A stretch of DNA of 64,000 nucleotides from NCBI GenBank assembly GCA_002559145.1, contig NTXX01000078.1:24886-88885 (forward strand), written 5' to 3'. The notes under the pieces are model-generated. The model did not search any database. It saw only the letters and a program-made list of their open reading frames with translations, and was not told the origin of the DNA. The translations under genes and the position numbers were made by a program. This DNA comes from Bacillus sp. AFS006103 (GTDB taxonomy: Bacteria; Bacillota; Bacilli; Bacillales; Cytobacillaceae). How positions within the stretch are numbered: the stretch's first letter is position 1; every line of letters begins with the position of its first letter. Positions 52,659-62,435 of the stretch are shown piece by piece.

Positions 52659-53825
52659 TTATCTATAAATAGAATTCATTCGATTAATAGGAAGTTGACC
52701 GAGATACTCTTCCAAGGTTATGTTTTGACTAGCTATTTCCTTTGCTGCCTCTTTTCCTACATAACGAATATGCCAAGGCTCATATTGATACCCCGTGATA
52801 CTTTCTTTTCCTTTTGGAAATCGTATAATAAAACCAAAATTAGGTGCGTTTTGTACTAACCACTTTCCTTCTTTTGTATCACCAAGGGATTGGCTGAGAG
52901 AATTACCTACTGATGGACTGGAAATATCTATGCTTAAGCCCGTTTGATGTTCGCTTTCGCCAGGTCGAGCACTAACCTGATTGGCGTTGGGATTCGCTTT
53001 TATATTTCTTGAGAAAAGATCAACTTGATAGTCGTAAGAACGGTAGCCCGAAACACCAGTTAAATTGATATTGTCCCTCTCCGCTTTAGCGAATAGAGCC
53101 TCAACCGCCTTAGCCGCTTCTGGTTGCATCAGTTTTTGTTGTCGGAATTCCGAAAAGTAAAATGGAATATCTGTTACAGTTAAATTTTTAGGGACATATG
53201 ATGGAAGAAGAGCATTAAATTTATTTACTAACACCATTATATTGTCGGGATTTTGTACTACTTTATAGTTTGAAGATATAAGCTTTTGTAAAATTTCTTT
53301 TGTTTTGGGTCCATATACGCCATCAGCAACTAATACTTCCGGGTATTTTTTTTGTAAATCCAAGATAATATTTGAAGTTATAGGACCATAGACACCGTCC
53401 GGTTGAATATTAAAACCCATAGATACCAATGCCTGCTGTATTATTACTACATTGGGACCATGGCTTCCAATACCGAATACTCCCTCCGGCAGGGTTATTC
53501 CAAGTGGTGCAGGGATTAATAATGTTTGTCCTGGATAAATTAAATCACTTGTTAAATGGTTTGCATTCTTTAAATTCTGCACAGTAGTATTAAATTTATT
53601 AGCAATTGTATATAAGTAATCTCCTGGTTTAACAACGTAAGATATAGCTTCTGGAATAGTTAACGATTGTCCAGGATATATTGAATCGCTTATTAAATGG
53701 TTTGCATTCTTTATATTTTGAATGGTTGTATTAAATCTTTTTGCAATTGAATACAGCGTATCTCCCTTTTGCACAACATAATTTATGGTTCGATACCCTG
53801 CAGTCCAAGTGTTATTCCAAAACAC
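52659..53825 (-). CDS. LysM-peptidoglycan-binding VanY-type D-Ala-D-Ala carboxypeptidase
   Basis: The 388-residue protein has two LysM domains (about 16-60 and 62-106; NYVVQKGDTLYSIAKRFNTT and SYVVKPGDYLYTIANKFNTT), a PGB1-type peptidoglycan-binding domain (about 113-180), and a VanY peptidase (about 215-380). The zinc and catalytic motifs are SGYRSYDYQVDLF, SEHQTGLSIDI and EPWHIRYVG. It trims the stem peptide of peptidoglycan. No signal peptide or helix is seen, which is unusual for a wall enzyme and suggests release on mother-cell lysis or a spore-associated role. GTG at 53825 has GGGAG eight bases before it; a GTG nine bases earlier is possible. Confidence 0.88.
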   Translation of the reverse strand: MFWNNTWTAGYRTINYVVQKGDTLYSIAKRFNTTIQNIKNANHLISDSIYPGQSLTIPEAISYVVKPGDYLYTIANKFNTTVQNLKNANHLTSDLIYPGQTLLIPAPLGITLPEGVFGIGSHGPNVVIIQQALVSMGFNIQPDGVYGPITSNIILDLQKKYPEVLVADGVYGPKTKEILQKLISSNYKVVQNPDNIMVLVNKFNALLPSYVPKNLTVTDIPFYFSEFRQQKLMQPEAAKAVEALFAKAERDNINLTGVSGYRSYDYQVDLFSRNIKANPNANQVSARPGESEHQTGLSIDISSPSVGNSLSQSLGDTKEGKWLVQNAPNFGFIIRFPKGKESITGYQYEPWHIRYVGKEAAKEIASQNITLEEYLGQLPINRMNSIYR

Positions 53826-53938
53826 ATACCTCACTCCCTTAATAAATCCTACATAATAAGGTATGTATAATAAATGAGGGAGTGTTAAATTATTGGGATC
53901 CTCTTTGTAGCACAGAAAATCAATGTGTATATCAAAAA

Positions 53939-55528
53939 CTAAACTTCAATCTCCATTAACGCTTCTGCGCATTTTATCCCGTCAACAGCACTTGACGTGA
54001 TCCCGCCAGCATAACCTGCACCTTCACCACAAGGGTATAACCCTTTGATGTTCGTCTCAAATGTCAGCGGATTTCGCTTAATTGTAACTGGTGATGAACT
54101 TCGGCTTTCGACAGCTGATAAAACGGCATCATGTTTGATAAAGCCCGCAAGTTTTTTATCCATGACTCGCAACCCGTCTTTTAAACTATCAACGATAAAA
54201 TCATCAAGACATTCTCTTAGGTCCGTTGGTGTAACCCCCGGGGTATAAGTTGGGATAATATCGCCAAGTTGTTTACTACCCTTATTTTCTAAAAAGTCGC
54301 CGACCAATTGTACTGGTGCAAAATAATTACTGCCACCAAGTTCAAAAGCTTTTCGCTCCAGTTTTCTTTGAAACTCTATAGCCCCCAAGATATCTCCATT
54401 AAAATCATTTGGTGTGATAGAAACAAGCAAGGCACTGTTCGCATTTTCACCACTTCTTGCGCTATAGCTCATACCATTTGTAACTACAGCATTTTTCTCC
54501 GATGCGGCAGCAACAACATGACCTCCAGGGCACATACAAAACGTGTAAACACCACGTCCATTGGGAAGATGGGCATTCAACTTATACTCAGAAGCACCAA
54601 GAAGTGGATTATTTGCAAAGCTACCGAATTGCTGTAAATCGATGTCTTTTTGGTGATGTTCAATACGCACACCTACAGCAAAAGGCTTCGGTATCATGTC
54701 TACACCTAAATCCTTTAACATATAAAAAGTGTCTCGAGCACTATGCCCAATCGCCAATACCACCGCATCGGTTTCTATTGTCTCAGACTCTCCTAGTCTT
54801 TCTAGCAGCACGCCTCTAACTACACCATTTTCGATAATAAGTTCCTTCATTTTCGTTTCGAAACGCACTTCCCCACCCAGTCGTTCGATTTTTTTACGAA
54901 TATTTCTAACAACATTTATCAAAATATCCGTTCCAATATGGGGCTTTGATAAATAAGCGATCTTACTAGGAGCACCCGCTTCTATGAATTCCTTTAATAT
55001 TTTTGGAATTCTAGTATTTTTTACCCCTGTTGTTAATTTCCCATCTGAAAATGTTCCTGCTCCACCTTCACCAAATTGGACATTACTACTCGATTCAAGT
55101 TCGCCGTCTTTCCAAAATTTATCAACAGCCATTTTTCTTCGATCGACATCCATTCCCTGCTCTACTACAATTGGGTTTAATCCATGTTCTGCTAATACTA
55201 AGGCACAGAAAAGACCAGCAGGTCCACTGCCTACTACTACAGGACGGGTGGTCTTTTGTTTTTTCTTGATCACATACTCTGATGGTTCAAAGGAAGAAAC
55301 ATTTTTTATTCCTACATACAATTTCTCGTTTTCAATTTCAACATCAACTGAATAAACAAGCTGAACATTATTTTTTTCCCTGGCATCAATCGACTTCTTA
55401 GATATACTGAAAGACGATATTTTCTCCTGTTTGACCTTAAGTATTTTTTTGACTTTTTGAGCTAAAAGTTCCTTTTCCTTACTTGGGTCAAAATCAGCAC
55501 GAAGCTTAATATTACTTATTCTTAACAT
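53939..55528 (-). CDS. Uncharacterised FAD-dependent dehydrogenase (COG2509)
   Basis: The 529-residue flavoprotein has an N-terminal domain of about 90 residues (MLRISNIKL start), then the FAD Rossmann motif VVGSGPAGLFCALVLAEHG with VVEQG. The phrases FGEGGAGTFSDGKLTTG, MCPGGHVVAAASEKNAVVTNGMS and the C-terminal PCGEGAGYAGGITSSAVDGIKCAEAL define COG2509. The reaction is unknown. The inner ATG is favoured by AGGATGG upstream and by the start of family members; an ATG 12 bases earlier is possible. Confidence 0.88.
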   Translation of the reverse strand: MLRISNIKLRADFDPSKEKELLAQKVKKILKVKQEKISSFSISKKSIDAREKNNVQLVYSVDVEIENEKLYVGIKNVSSFEPSEYVIKKKQKTTRPVVVGSGPAGLFCALVLAEHGLNPIVVEQGMDVDRRKMAVDKFWKDGELESSSNVQFGEGGAGTFSDGKLTTGVKNTRIPKILKEFIEAGAPSKIAYLSKPHIGTDILINVVRNIRKKIERLGGEVRFETKMKELIIENGVVRGVLLERLGESETIETDAVVLAIGHSARDTFYMLKDLGVDMIPKPFAVGVRIEHHQKDIDLQQFGSFANNPLLGASEYKLNAHLPNGRGVYTFCMCPGGHVVAAASEKNAVVTNGMSYSARSGENANSALLVSITPNDFNGDILGAIEFQRKLERKAFELGGSNYFAPVQLVGDFLENKGSKQLGDIIPTYTPGVTPTDLRECLDDFIVDSLKDGLRVMDKKLAGFIKHDAVLSAVESRSSSPVTIKRNPLTFETNIKGLYPCGEGAGYAGGITSSAVDGIKCAEALMEIEV

Positions 55529-55587
55529 GTCATATTCCATCCTAAATTTATTTTTGCAGCTTTTAATATATCACTGTCCCCGTCCCA

Positions 55588-56550
55588 TCAACATTCTTTT
55601 CCAAAGTTATCAAGCAATGCGCGCACTTCATCTGTTGATTTCGTGTTCATCAATTGATTTCTTAATCCACCAGCTCCAGGAAATCCTTTGACATAAATTT
55701 TGAAAAAGCGATGAAGCCCTGTGATGGAACGTGGCAGTACTTCCGCATATTGATCCTGAAGATCAAGCTGCAGTCTTAAAAGATCAAGGTATTCTTTACT
55801 GCTATGCTCTTTTGGCTCTTTTTCAAAAGCAAAAGGGTTTTTAAAAATACCTCGACCGATCATAACGCCATCAATACCATATTGTTCAGCAAGCTGCAGC
55901 CCAGTTTGACGGTCAGGAATGTCTCCATTGATCGTTAACAACGTATTTGGTGCAATACGATCACGTAATTTTTTGATTTCGGGAATTAGCTCCCAATGCG
56001 CATCTACTTGGCTCATTTCCTTTCTTGTACGTAAATGAATAGAAAGGTTCGCAATATCCTGTTTTAAAATATGCGCTAGCCATTCCTCCCACTCAGTTAT
56101 ATCCTTATCGCCAAGTCGTGTTTTCACACTGACAGGCAGTCCGCCCGCTTTTGCTGCTTGAATAAGTTCTGCCGCAACGTCTGGACGCAGAATAAGGCCA
56201 CTCCCCTTCCCTCTCGATGCCACATTTGGTACAGGGCAGCCCATATTAATATCGATGCCTTTAAATCCTAGTTCTGCCATGCCAATACTCATTTGACGGA
56301 AATATTCGGGATTATCCCCCCAAATATGTGCCACGATTGGCTGTTCATCTTCTGTAAAAGTCAAACGGCCACGCACACTTTTTATGCCCTCTGGATGACA
56401 ATAGCTATCCGAGTTGGTAAACTCTGTGAAAAATACATCCGGTCGACCTGCTTCACTTACTACATGACGAAAAACAACATCTGTTACATCTTCCATTGGT
56501 GCTAGTATAAAAAAAGGTCGTGGTAAATCACGCCAAAAGTTTTCTTTCAT
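55588..56550 (-). CDS. tRNA-dihydrouridine synthase
   Basis: A 320-residue FMN enzyme that reduces uridines in t[17 protein letters not shown] is the FMN site, [23 protein letters not shown] has the catalytic Cys, and [33 protein letters not shown] and [14 protein letters not shown] are all typical of Dus proteins. The MKENFW start at 56550 was chosen because the longer open frame adds 35 unmatched residues; GGAGG lies 13 bases upstream, which is long, so the start is not certain. Which tRNA position it modifies cannot be read. Confidence 0.92.
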   Translation of the reverse strand: MKENFWRDLPRPFFILAPMEDVTDVVFRHVVSEAGRPDVFFTEFTNSDSYCHPEGIKSVRGRLTFTEDEQPIVAHIWGDNPEYFRQMSIGMAELGFKGIDINMGCPVPNVASRGKGSGLILRPDVAAELIQAAKAGGLPVSVKTRLGDKDITEWEEWLAHILKQDIANLSIHLRTRKEMSQVDAHWELIPEIKKLRDRIAPNTLLTINGDIPDRQTGLQLAEQYGIDGVMIGRGIFKNPFAFEKEPKEHSSKEYLDLLRLQLDLQDQYAEVLPRSITGLHRFFKIYVKGFPGAGGLRNQLMNTKSTDEVRALLDNFGKEC

Positions 56551-56768
56551 AGTAAATTCAAATCCTCCATTATGAGATACCAGGGCACCCCTTCTCCCAA
56601 AATTAAAAAAGCCGAAAGTCCTTGCTACCTTTACACTTATACCATGTTTTAGCACTTTATATCAATCGGTTCGGGATGTATATTATCACCAATTTCCTTC
56701 TTTATGCCCACACCATCCGAATTCTTGCAAAATATATATAGGTTAGCTAGATTTACATACAAAATAAA

Positions 56769-56785
56769 CCAGTCTTAAAGACTGG
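56769..56785. repeat. CCAGTC-taa-GACTGG hairpin, copy 1
   Basis: The hairpin ccagtctt-aaagactgg is similar to cccagtc-ctaa-gactggg at 63900-63917. The surrounding intergenic region 56656-57137 is AT-rich and carries the promoter areas of the divergent Dus and ABC-F genes; I see no further gene in it. Confidence 0.45.
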
Positions 56786-57137
56786 GCTAGATCGGTTTAA
56801 TTTAGATTAAAACTACAGGTGTAGAGTGTAGGTGGACTCTTGATATAAAAAAAGTTCAAGCTAGAACGGAACCAATTCTTTCATTTTTTGTACAGTTATT
56901 CCCACATGCAAATCACTCATACCTTCCCTACAGTTTCGGTTGTATAATAGACCTTTACCCAATTGTTAGATGTTCAAGTAAATATAATTCAATAATCTCA
57001 TAGTATTAAGATGGGGCAGAATTCAATTTAGCCCAAAAATCGAATGACATTTTTCACAAAAAATTACTTCAATATAGAAAAAACAGCTAAAATCTAGTAA
57101 GATATCCACATGTGACATTAGATAAGGGGTTAAAAAA

Positions 57138-58691
57138 ATGAGCGTATTAAACGTAAAGAATTTAAGTCACGGTTTCGGTGATCGTGCGATTTTTAATAAT
57201 GTGTCTTTTCGACTTTTAAAAGGAGAGCACATTGGACTTGTTGGGGCAAATGGTGAAGGTAAGTCTACTTTCATGAATATTGTTACTGGAAAGTTGCAAC
57301 CCGACGAAGGGAAAGTTGAGTGGTCACGAAAAGTTCGTGTTGGTTATTTAGACCAGCATGCTGTACTTCAAAAAGGTACTACGATGCGTGAAGCTTTGAG
57401 TACTGCTTTTCAATATCTTTTTGATGCTGAATCAGAGATCAATGACCTTTATGCAAAAATGGGTGATGAAGGTGCTGATATCGATGCATTACTTGCAGAA
57501 GTTGGAGAGCTGCAAGAAACTTTGGATAGTAATGATTTCTATCGAATTAATTCAAAAGTGGAGGAAGTTGCTCGTGGTCTAGGATTAGATGATGTTGGAC
57601 TCGATCGAGATGTAGATGACCTTAGCGGCGGACAGCGTACCAAAGTTTTGCTAGCTAAGCTTTTGCTAGAAAAGCCTGAAATCCTATTACTAGACGAACC
57701 TACGAACTATTTGGATGAACAGCATATCGAATGGTTGAAGCGCTATTTACAGGAATATGAGAATGCATTTATCTTGATATCACATGATATTCCATTCTTG
57801 AACAATGTTGTTAACTTGATCTATCACATGGAAAATCAAGAGTTGAATCGTTATGTCGGCGACTATGATAACTTCTTAAATATATATGAAATGAAGAAGC
57901 AACAGCTAGAGTCTGCTTACAAGCGTCAACAACAAGAAATTGCTGATTTGAAAGATTTCGTTGCACGTAACAAGGCAAGTGTTGCGACACGTAATATGGC
58001 GATGTCTCGTCAGAAGAAGCTCGACAAAATGGACGTTATTGAATTGGGGAGAGAGAAGCCGAAACCAGAGTTTAACTTCAAAGAAGCTCGTGCAGCTAGT
58101 CGTTATATTTTCACGGCTGAAGATCTTGTTATTGGTTACAATGAACCCCTTTCTCGCCCTCTGAATTTGAAAATGGAACGCGGACAAAAAGTCGCATTCG
58201 TCGGTGCAAACGGGATTGGTAAGTCTACTCTTTTAAAAAGTATTCTTGGGTTGATTGATCCCATTTCGGGTAAAGTGGAACGTGGTGAGTATCAACACAT
58301 CGGTTACTTCGAGCAGGAAGTTAAACAGTCCAACTACAATACTTGTATTGAAGAAATTTGGAGCGAGTTCCCAAGTATGAATCAGGCTGAAGTCCGAGCT
58401 GCTCTTGCAAAATGCGGTTTAACGACGAAGCATATTGAAAGTAAAGTTGAAGTCCTTTCTGGTGGCGAAAAAGCCAAAGTTCGATTGTGTAAAATTTTAA
58501 ACACAGAAACCAATTTATTAATACTAGACGAACCTACCAACCACTTGGATGTTGACGCAAAAGAAGAATTGAAGCGTGCTTTAAAGGCCTACCGCGGAAG
58601 TATCTTGATGGTATCCCACGAACCTGATTTCTATCGTGAAATTGCGACTGATATTTGGAATTGTGAGGATTGGACTACGAAAGTGTTTTAG
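57138..58691 (+). CDS. ABC-F family ATPase
   Basis: A 517-residue soluble protein with two ABC cassettes joined by a linker. Cassette one: GANGEGKSTFMNIVTG, LSGGQRTKVLLAKLLL, ILLLDEPTNYLD. Linker (about 240-295) rich in Lys/Arg/Gln helices, LESAYKRQQQEIADLKDFVARNKA. Cassette two: GANGIGKSTLLKSILG, LSGGEKAKVRLCKILN, LLILDEPTNHLD. ABC-F proteins act at the ribosome E-site to aid translation, and some give antibiotic resistance. No helices are present. The short linker suggests a housekeeping type, as in YbiT-like proteins. AAGGGG precedes the ATG. Confidence 0.93.
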   Translation: MSVLNVKNLSHGFGDRAIFNNVSFRLLKGEHIGLVGANGEGKSTFMNIVTGKLQPDEGKVEWSRKVRVGYLDQHAVLQKGTTMREALSTAFQYLFDAESEINDLYAKMGDEGADIDALLAEVGELQETLDSNDFYRINSKVEEVARGLGLDDVGLDRDVDDLSGGQRTKVLLAKLLLEKPEILLLDEPTNYLDEQHIEWLKRYLQEYENAFILISHDIPFLNNVVNLIYHMENQELNRYVGDYDNFLNIYEMKKQQLESAYKRQQQEIADLKDFVARNKASVATRNMAMSRQKKLDKMDVIELGREKPKPEFNFKEARAASRYIFTAEDLVIGYNEPLSRPLNLKMERGQKVAFVGANGIGKSTLLKSILGLIDPISGKVERGEYQHIGYFEQEVKQSNYNTCIEEIWSEFPSMNQAEVRAALAKCGLTTKHIESKVEVLSGGEKAKVRLCKILNTETNLLILDEPTNHLDVDAKEELKRALKAYRGSILMVSHEPDFYREIATDIWNCEDWTTKVF

Positions 58692-58705
58692 ATAAAGTGA
58701 AACTT

Positions 58706-58738
58706 CAATCAGTGGGGGGTTTTTCATCCCACTGATTG
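58706..58738. repeat. Hairpin after the ABC-F gene
   Basis: An 11-bp perfect stem, caatcagtggg/cccactgattg, directly after the stop codon. The run of T is in its loop and not after it, so it may be part of a longer structured element with 58762-58831. Confidence 0.6.
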
Positions 58739-58761
58739 TTAGTTGAACCAATCGGGCTTTT

Positions 58762-58831
58762 ACGGGCAGTTGATCCCCCACTTATACTTCCTGCATCCGC
58801 TAAGCCTTGAAGTGGGGGGCTTACTGCCCGT
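58762..58831. repeat. Long structured hairpin element
   Basis: The outer arms acgggcagt (58762-58770) and actgcccgt (58823-58831) and the inner arms cccccactt (58775-58783) and aagtggggg (58810-58818) form a 70-base hairpin with a 26-base loop. It lies between the ABC-F stop and the shared terminator. It is GC-rich for this genome and looks like a dispersed non-coding element. Confidence 0.55.
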
Positions 58832-58849
58832 TAATGCGGGATAAAGAAT

Positions 58850-58896
58850 AAGGGGTACCCACTGAATAAACATTCACTTGGGTACCCCTTTTTTAA
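58850..58896. terminator. Bidirectional terminator between ABC-F and purine permease genes
   Basis: A 12-bp perfect stem, aaggggtaccca/tgggtacccctt, is followed by T-runs on the plus strand and serves the convergent genes on both sides. Confidence 0.85.
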
Positions 58897-58903
58897 AAAG
58901 GTT

Positions 58904-60199
58904 TTAAATCACAAATACAAAATAACCTATAAATGTTACACAAAGAACATACATAAACGGATGGACTTCTCTTGTTTTTTTCATAGCAATCATACTGATT
59001 GGGTAAAGGATAAAGCCAAGAGCAATACCTGTTGCGATACTATAGGTCAATGGCATCATAATAATCGTGATAAAACTTGGAATCACTATAGCCAAATTGC
59101 TCCAGTTAATTTTGCTTAATTGCGTTGCCATCATCGCACCCACAATAATAAGAGCAGGAGCTGTTACCTCAGGAGTGACTATGGAAAGAACAGGTGAAAA
59201 AAATAACGAAATGATAAAACATGCCGAAATAATGATCGAAGTAAAACCTGTCCTGCCGCCAACACCAATTCCAGCTGTGGACTCTACGAATGAAGCAGTA
59301 GTAGACGTACCTAAAATAGATCCAACAACGGCAGACATTGAATCTGCAAGAAGAGCCTTTCCTGCATTTGGAATTTGGTTATCTTTCATTAAGCCTGCTT
59401 GGCTGGCAATGGCAATTAACGCACCAGCTGTATCAAAAAAGGCGACAAACAAAAAAATAAAGATAACAGCAAGGATTTTTGGATTGAAGATATCATCCAA
59501 ATGGCCGAAAACTACCCCAAAGGTAGGATGAAGGCTAGGTATACTTCCCATGATGGCATGAGGGGCTTTTATGACCCCAAATACGATGCCAAGAATAGTT
59601 GAAAGCACCATCCCGTAAAAAATCCCACCCTTAACTCCCCTATTTAATAGAATAATCGTTATCATAAAACAAACAATCGCAAGTACTGTTGGTGCAGATT
59701 TTAAATTTCCGATTGTTACAAAGGTAGCTTCACTGGAAGTAACGATTCCGGCATTCTTCAAACCAATAAATGCTACAAAGAAACCAATTCCACCGGCAAT
59801 CGCATATTTTAAATCCTCCGGAATCATATTAATGATTTTTTCCCGAATTTTTAACAGGCTTAATATCATAAATAATACGCCCGCGGTAAAAACCCCAGCC
59901 AGCGCTGTTTCCCACGGTATTTTCATGCCCATGCATACGGTAAAGGTAAAGAAGGCATTAATTCCCATACTGGGAGCAATACCAATCGGATAGTTTGCGA
60001 TTAACCCCATTAATAGGGAACCAATAATAGCCGAAAGAGCTGTTGCCGTGAACAATGCCCCTTTATCCATACCTGTTTGACTTAAGACTACCGGATTGAC
60101 AACCAGGATGTATGCCATTGAAAGAAAGGTTGTAATTCCAGCAATTGTTTCCTGTTTAAAGGAAGTTTTCCGCTCAGAAAATTGAAAGTAGTTTCTCAT
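58904..60199 (-). CDS. pbuG: NCS2-family hypoxanthine/guanine permease
   Basis: The 431-residue protein has about 12-14 hydrophobic helices and belongs to the AzgA/NCS2 family. TTFLSMAYILVVNPVVLS, GIAPSMGINAFFTFTVCM, the FDTAGALIAIASQAGLM segment, and STTASFVESTAGIGVGGRTGFTSI are signatures. It imports purine bases with protons. A guanine-type riboswitch and terminator lie in its leader, which is the regulation known for pbuG in B. subtilis. ATG has GGAGGG. Confidence 0.92.
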   Translation of the reverse strand: MRNYFQFSERKTSFKQETIAGITTFLSMAYILVVNPVVLSQTGMDKGALFTATALSAIIGSLLMGLIANYPIGIAPSMGINAFFTFTVCMGMKIPWETALAGVFTAGVLFMILSLLKIREKIINMIPEDLKYAIAGGIGFFVAFIGLKNAGIVTSSEATFVTIGNLKSAPTVLAIVCFMITIILLNRGVKGGIFYGMVLSTILGIVFGVIKAPHAIMGSIPSLHPTFGVVFGHLDDIFNPKILAVIFIFLFVAFFDTAGALIAIASQAGLMKDNQIPNAGKALLADSMSAVVGSILGTSTTASFVESTAGIGVGGRTGFTSIIISACFIISLFFSPVLSIVTPEVTAPALIIVGAMMATQLSKINWSNLAIVIPSFITIIMMPLTYSIATGIALGFILYPISMIAMKKTREVHPFMYVLCVTFIGYFVFVI

Positions 60200-60221
60200 G
60201 ATGCCCTCCGAATCTAGTAAA

Positions 60222-60253
60222 ATAAAAAAATCCTCCGGCCAACTGCCGGAGGA
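60222..60253 (-). terminator. Riboswitch-controlled terminator before the purine permease
   Basis: On the minus strand TCCTCCGGC and GCCGGAGGA form a perfect 9-bp stem with a 5-base loop, followed by seven T residues, about 50 bases after the aptamer. Confidence 0.9.
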
Positions 60254-60303
60254 ATATTATCTGCAAAGGTCAATAAAAAGTGCATGGATAGACTAATTAT
60301 TGC

Positions 60304-60372
60304 CCTTGTAGACAGGCTATTTACGGCAGCCGGGTAGAGACGTTCAATCCATATTATTGAACATATACAAGG
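60304..60372 (-). promoter_or_regulatory. Guanine-type purine riboswitch
   Basis: On the minus strand a 7-bp P1 (CCTTGTA with TACAAGG) encloses the purine aptamer core, including TCTACCCGGCTGCCGTAAATAGCC. The ligand-specificity nucleotide before the P1 3' strand is C (in GTCTA), which indicates guanine/hypoxanthine, not adenine. A terminator lies downstream. Confidence 0.92.
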
Positions 60373-60398
60373 TAATTCATTATTAATTTATTAAAAGA

Positions 60399-60427
60399 AT
60401 AGTAGCAAGAAAAAAGTTTATAGTCAA
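60399..60427 (-). promoter_or_regulatory. Promoter of the purine permease unit
   Basis: On the minus strand TTGACT (60422-60427) and TACTAT (60399-60404) are 17 bases apart, just before the riboswitch. Confidence 0.7.
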
Positions 60428-60537
60428 TATAGACTATCATATTCAGTTTATTAAGTTTATTAGTTGAATTTTCCCTCGGACATGTAAAAAGAATAGTACA
60501 TTTTACATATTTAAAAAACAAGGTGGGTCATCCAAAA

Positions 60538-60571
60538 GCAAAAAATCTATTGCCCAATGACAATAGATCTT
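60538..60571 (-). terminator. Hairpin with T-run in the 60428-60831 gap
   Basis: On the minus strand ATCTATTG and CAATAGAT form an 8-bp stem followed by TTTTTTG. The rest of this gap has an open frame of about 60 codons on the minus strand (about 60600-60800) without a start codon or ribosome binding site; I do not call it a gene. Confidence 0.55.
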
Positions 60572-60831
60572 TAGGTAATATTGCCCATCTTGCGATCAGC
60601 GAAGAGAAAGAGTCTTTTGTCTTCTCATTATGCACCTGTCCCACTGGACTTTTAAATGCAAGATGACTACCATGACTAGGAAAATAATCGTTCTTTCAAT
60701 ATTCCCAAAGTTAAGAGCCGCTGAGGATTCTGTATGTGGCAAGAAAGATGGTTGGTAAATTACATCTTTAAAATAAATTGCGCCACGTACTTGCTTTATT
60801 TATAATGTAAAATTATATTATTTCAATTCTA

Positions 60832-61242
60832 CTATTCATGATTTCGTGTATTCTTAAGAAAATATATCATAGGAATTAGGGTAAATGTGAACTCCATGGT
60901 AAAAGCAATAACTAACCATAGTTGTAAACTTGAAGGCCACGGCCAAATGAGCTGTATTATTATTCTTGAAAACCATATAAGAGTAAAGAATGCATAGAAT
61001 ATTTTTAATTCCTTTGAACCATCAAATAATTTTCTTTGCACTATTAAAAACAGCAAACTAAATCCGGCTAACAAAAATGAAAAGCAAAAATTTATGTAGT
61101 TAATTGATTGATATATCTCAATCGGCGCGCCCGGTATATAAGAATACCATTTAAAAGAATACGGTGCAAAAAAATGCAATATCCCAACCATGCAACTGAT
61201 CATGCAAGTAATATTAAAAAATACCATTACAATTTTTTTCAT
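60832..61242 (-). CDS. Four-helix membrane protein of unknown function
   Basis: A 136-residue hydrophobic protein with four predicted transmembrane helices at about residues 4-26, 47-68, 77-100 and 108-130. The sequence includes GILHFFAPYSFKWYSYIPGAP and WPWPSSLQLWLV. The pattern is like small DoxX-type or uncharacterised Bacillus membrane proteins, but I do not recognise the family. The ATG has GTGAGG upstream. It has no clear operon partner; the CPBP gene is 171 bases upstream. Confidence 0.6.
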   Translation of the reverse strand: MKKIVMVFFNITCMISCMVGILHFFAPYSFKWYSYIPGAPIEIYQSINYINFCFSFLLAGFSLLFLIVQRKLFDGSKELKIFYAFFTLIWFSRIIIQLIWPWPSSLQLWLVIAFTMEFTFTLIPMIYFLKNTRNHE

Positions 61243-61413
61243 TTCAAAACCTCACAAACACATTTAGATATTTACTATAGAAAACTTGATCTTCGCCAGG
61301 TAATAGCCAGAGTTCCAGTTGATTTTTGCCGTGTTTTGTTCGATTTCTGCGGCAAAGGTCATAACCAATCGTTATCCCGACAAAATTCTAGTTTAAGCAG
61401 CGCACCTTCTCAA

Positions 61414-62232
61414 TTAATTCTTAAATAATGATGCTTCGTATCGCTCATGAGAGGATCGTAAATATCCTCCCAGTAATATTAATGAAGCTACCAGATACAG
61501 CGCGGTAAATACCACAAAGAAATAAGCATCATCCGGACAGAATACCATCGACAAATTAAAACAGAAGTGAACCCAGAAGGCATTAAAAAGGTTATCACAC
61601 CTCTTCATAATAACTGCCATGATAAAGGTCAATGCTGTCAGGAGTACTAAATTTTCAATGATATAAAGAAGCAGCGACCATCCCATGTAATCTGTCGAGA
61701 CAAACCAAAGAGGTGCGTGCCAGAACGCCCAGATTACACCCAAGGTAAGGTTCCCTCTTATGAATCCAAATCGCTTCTCTAATTCAGGACGTAAGTAACC
61801 ACGCCAGCCTGATTCCTCGCCGGAAGCTCCCTGTAAAAGCGTAAACAAAAGAGCGCTCGGCAGTATGGACGAATCAAAGATAAGCTGCTCGTTGATGGAC
61901 GTCTTTTGGGTTGCGGATATAATCAACGCCGATAATATGAGAACGCCTGATGCGATTACAAATACAAATAAAATATGGCCCATATGCAATTTTTCTTTAA
62001 AAGCCTTTTGATAAAACCCCTTTACTGTTATACCGGGCTTAAGCTTTTTCAACATCACAAGGAGCACAATCGTCGGGGACCAGCTGCATATTACAACAAC
62101 CCATTGCATCGCTGCGGGTGTACCGTGTAGTACCTGTGATACCAGCCCGCCAATCCCTAAGACCATTACCCAAAACAACAAGTATGCATTAATCACATAC
62201 TTCCACATTTCATTAAACCTTTTCCCTTTCAT
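61414..62232 (-). CDS. CPBP-family intramembrane metalloprotease
   Basis: A 272-residue protein with about eight helices and the Abi/CAAX protease motifs: [22 protein letters not shown] (motif 1, EExxxR), [12 protein letters not shown] (motif 2, FxxxH) and [11 protein letters not shown] (motif 3, HxxxN/D-like). These are glutamyl intramembrane proteases; roles in Bacillus include bacteriocin self-immunity and processing of membrane proteins. The ATG at 62232 has AAAGGG nine bases upstream; an ATG 24 bases earlier lacks a site. Confidence 0.88.
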   Translation of the reverse strand: MKGKRFNEMWKYVINAYLLFWVMVLGIGGLVSQVLHGTPAAMQWVVVICSWSPTIVLLVMLKKLKPGITVKGFYQKAFKEKLHMGHILFVFVIASGVLILSALIISATQKTSINEQLIFDSSILPSALLFTLLQGASGEESGWRGYLRPELEKRFGFIRGNLTLGVIWAFWHAPLWFVSTDYMGWSLLLYIIENLVLLTALTFIMAVIMKRCDNLFNAFWVHFCFNLSMVFCPDDAYFFVVFTALYLVASLILLGGYLRSSHERYEASLFKN

Positions 62233-62435
62233 GATACTTCGCCCTTTCTTTTTCATTTAAATCTTTATTTAAATTCTCTTTAAAGGGTTATTTAAAAATC
62301 ATTTGGAGAACAAGTTCCATACATCCATATTTTACCACCATCGTTGCATTATTCTAATTTTACTTATAAAAATACACAAAGTGTTCAACATTATTATTTT
62401 GTGAATTAGAATTGGATAAATGTTTTTATAATTCA

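Noticed and set aside
60600-60810. Open frame of about 60 codons on the minus strand in the gap after the membrane protein
   Set aside because: No start codon with a ribosome binding site, no recognisable motif; could be a remnant but cannot be supported.
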